24,272 nucleotides of DNA, taken from the NCBI GenBank assembly GCA_029259455.1, contig JAPDIT010000076.1, forward strand, positions 1 through 24,272, given 5' to 3'. The stretch's first letter is position 1; each line of letters begins with the position of its first letter. Below are positions 22,801 to 24,272 of the stretch, piece by piece. Below the pieces are notes generated by a model, which was given only the letters and a program-made list of their open reading frames with translations, did no database searches and was not told the origin of the DNA. This stretch comes from Archaeoglobi archaeon. Its GTDB lineage: Archaea > Halobacteriota > Archaeoglobi > Archaeoglobales > Archaeoglobaceae. The position numbers were made by a program, and so were the translations under genes.

Positions 22801-24028
22801 TTCCACCACCAAAAACATACTTTACAGACTCAATAACGTGAATTTCATCCTTTCTAGCAGCCTCTCTCAACCGAACCGTCGGTTCTCTCAGAAATTTTTT
22901 GACTAAAGAGTTGGCGAAGTCGTTGAGAAGATTCTTCACATCCTCTCCAATGCCATACTTGGCGCTTAGCTTCGCGTAAAGCTCATCCACCTCTTCATCA
23001 ATGAACCTCTCGGCGAGAGAGTACATTGCAGCAATTGCGTTTCTTGCTGAGATGTCCTTCAAAAGCAGCTTCAGCTGCTCCAGCTCCTCTTCAATAATTC
23101 TTTCGACTTTCTCTATTTCTTTTTTCCTTCTGGCGAGGTTTTCTTCGCTGACCCTCCTCAAATCGTCAATTGTTAGAAGCTCTACACCTTCAATCTCTGC
23201 TACACTTTCCTCAACATCTCGCGGTAGGGCTATGTCGATTATGAGGAGCTTCTGTTTTCTTTCATTCATAGCCTTCTCCACATCGCTCCTGGTTATAACG
23301 AAGTGGGGAGCGGAGGTAGCTGAGATAACCACGTCAGAGATCTTAAGATAGTCAACCAGTCTGTCGAACCTTACTGCAATTCCACCAATCCGCCTTGCGA
23401 GTTCTTCAGCTTTCTCATACGTCCTGTTTGCGATCAGTACAGCCTCAACTTCTTTCCCCGCTATTGCTTTCGCAACGAGTGTCCCCATCTCCCCTGCTCC
23501 AACAAGCAGAGCTTTTTTTCCTTTCAGAGTTCCCAGAGTTCTCTCAGCCACCTCAACCGCAGCAGAGCCTATAGAAACTGAGCCCTTCGAGATTGCCGTT
23601 TCCCTTCTCACTCTTCTACCAACCTGCACAGCCTTACCGAAAACCCTCTCCAGAATCTCTCCCGTATGTCCGCTCTCTCTGCAGACATTGAAGCACTGCC
23701 TAACCTGACCGAGAATCTGTTCCTCTCCGACTATCATTGACTCTATGCCCGAGGCAACTCTCAGCAGATGCCTCAAACAGCTCTCGCCGGTAAGAACTTC
23801 AACCTTCTCCGATATGCCAAGTTCCTCGACAATTTCTCTAAGACAGGTTTCCAGATTTTCTCCCACAAGGTAAATTTCGAATCGATTGCAGGTGAAAATG
23901 TAAGCATACTCGGTGAAATTACATTTCGAGATGATCTCCCCCAGTCTCGGCTTTACAGTAAGCCAGATCTTCTCAATTTCCTCAACACTGGCATTTTTGT
24001 GAGAAACCGATATGCATCCAATGTCCAT
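22715..24028 (-). CDS. hemA: Glutamyl-tRNA reductase HemA
   Basis: 437 residues. It reduces glutamyl-tRNA to glutamate-1-semialdehyde, the committed step of C5 tetrapyrrole synthesis. The catalytic Cys is C47 in FTCNRFEIY. The conserved GEEQILGQVR and the NADPH-binding VGAGEMG are present. A long helical dimerisation region follows (RRKKEIEKVERIIEEELEQLK). The last 30 residues (KNEKVEKSEPEVDVQ) are polar, unlike the family core, and are encoded in the stretch overlapping hemB; they may be a by-product of that overlap. The gene is first in the hemA-hemB pair. Confidence 0.95.
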   Translation of the reverse strand: MDIGCISVSHKNASVEEIEKIWLTVKPRLGEIISKCNFTEYAYIFTCNRFEIYLVGENLETCLREIVEELGISEKVEVLTGESCLRHLLRVASGIESMIVGEEQILGQVRQCFNVCRESGHTGEILERVFGKAVQVGRRVRRETAISKGSVSIGSAAVEVAERTLGTLKGKKALLVGAGEMGTLVAKAIAGKEVEAVLIANRTYEKAEELARRIGGIAVRFDRLVDYLKISDVVISATSAPHFVITRSDVEKAMNERKQKLLIIDIALPRDVEESVAEIEGVELLTIDDLRRVSEENLARRKKEIEKVERIIEEELEQLKLLLKDISARNAIAAMYSLAERFIDEEVDELYAKLSAKYGIGEDVKNLLNDFANSLVKKFLREPTVRLREAARKDEIHVIESVKYVFGGGNGRIPESKNEKVEKSEPEVDVQRNEVES

Positions 24029-24052
24029 CTTGAAGTGTAGAATTCACAAGTG

Positions 24053-24061
24053 CTTTTTAAG
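24053..24061 (-). promoter_or_regulatory. TATA-like box of hemA
   Basis: CTTAAAAAG on the minus strand lies 25-33 nt before the hemA ATG, so transcription would begin at or very near the start codon. No Shine-Dalgarno sequence is evident, in keeping with a leaderless mRNA. Confidence 0.45.
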
Positions 24062-24179
24062 TTTTTTATTCTTAGGGGACTTTGGGGACAAAATTACCCA
24101 ACCCTGATTGCAAAAGATTGTGCAGCAAACCAACAGCAAACAGAACCATCTCTCTCCCATCTCCTCTTTTCTGTCTTAT

Positions 24180-24272
24180 CAACCACCCAAACCTTCTTTT
24201 ATCAGCTGAAAAACCCGACTCACTCAAATTTCTCTTGAAGTACCTCTTCAGAAACTTATAGGGAGCTTCAAC
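24180..24272 (-). CDS. 3' end of an unidentified minus-strand gene
   Basis: The minus strand is open from the window edge to TGA (24180-24182), followed at once by TAA. The 30 visible residues contain EAPYKFLKRYFKRN and end LIKEGLGG; they are amphipathic and basic, as in a real protein tail. The gene would read into hemA with a gap of about 150 bases. The family cannot be named from so little. It may be a chance frame. Confidence 0.4.

Noticed and set aside
24050..24238. Plus-strand frame of 62 codons upstream of hemA
   Set aside because: It has low-complexity composition, spans the hemA promoter, and competes with a more protein-like minus-strand tail at 24180-24272.
1..24272. CRISPR array, insertion sequence or C/D-box RNA
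   Set aside because: By eye I saw no regularly spaced identical repeats, no transposase motif and no convincing box C/box D pairs in the gaps; a covariance-model scan was not possible.

Overview
The window looks like part of an Archaeoglobus chromosome, either A. fulgidus or a close relative. Three things point to an archaeon. There is an intron-containing tRNA-Tyr with the archaeal C1-G72 pair. The right half carries archaeal housekeeping genes (Hjc, NMD3, Taw2, AMMECR1, HemA/HemB). Many genes have AT-rich TATA-like boxes about 20-30 nt before the start codon. From memory, the order leuC, (DsrE), hjc, zinc-finger protein, nucleotidyltransferase, ROK, AMMECR1, TPR, hsp20, nmd3, taw2, hemB, hemA matches A. 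fulgidus AF1963-AF1975. The hsp20 promoter also holds the CTAAC-N5-GTTAG palindrome that I recall for the A. fulgidus heat-shock regulator HSR1. No database search was run.

Left half (1-13083): an accessory region that looks like part of an integrated conjugative or secretion element. It opens with a large Cys/Trp/Lys-rich surface protein made of Ig-like repeats. The 5' end of that gene is unresolved: the frame stays open back to a stop at 89-91 but has no start codon, and it crosses a coding minisatellite. A convergent gene encodes a membrane-anchored or secreted transglutaminase-like protein with a Cys-His-Asp triad. Next come a VapBC pair, an Sm-like (SmAP2-type) RNA-binding protein and a second antitoxin/PIN-toxin pair. 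A type IV pilin-like gene is divergent from a tight four-gene operon (6554-12925): a PrgI-like membrane protein with a second soluble domain, a VirB4 ATPase, a VirD4-like coupling ATPase with an added C-terminal domain resembling a PD-(D/E)XK nuclease, and a protein I do not recognise. No relaxase, integrase or transposase is visible, and the far end of the element lies outside the window.

Boundary (12926-13331): the 3' end of tRNA-Tyr (minus strand, 24-nt intron) faces the accessory region, as expected if a tRNA 3' end served as attachment site. No second copy of the tRNA 3' end was found in the window.

Right half (13332-24272): chromosomal core. It holds a LeuC-family dehydratase, a DsrE-family gene broken by two one-base losses, an operon-like run of hjc, zinc-finger and nucleotidyltransferase genes, a divergent ROK-kinase/AMMECR1 pair, a TPR protein, hsp20 with its operator, an overlapping nmd3-taw2 pair, and an overlapping hemA-hemB pair for the first steps of tetrapyrrole synthesis. 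The last 93 bases are the 3' end of an unidentified minus-strand frame.
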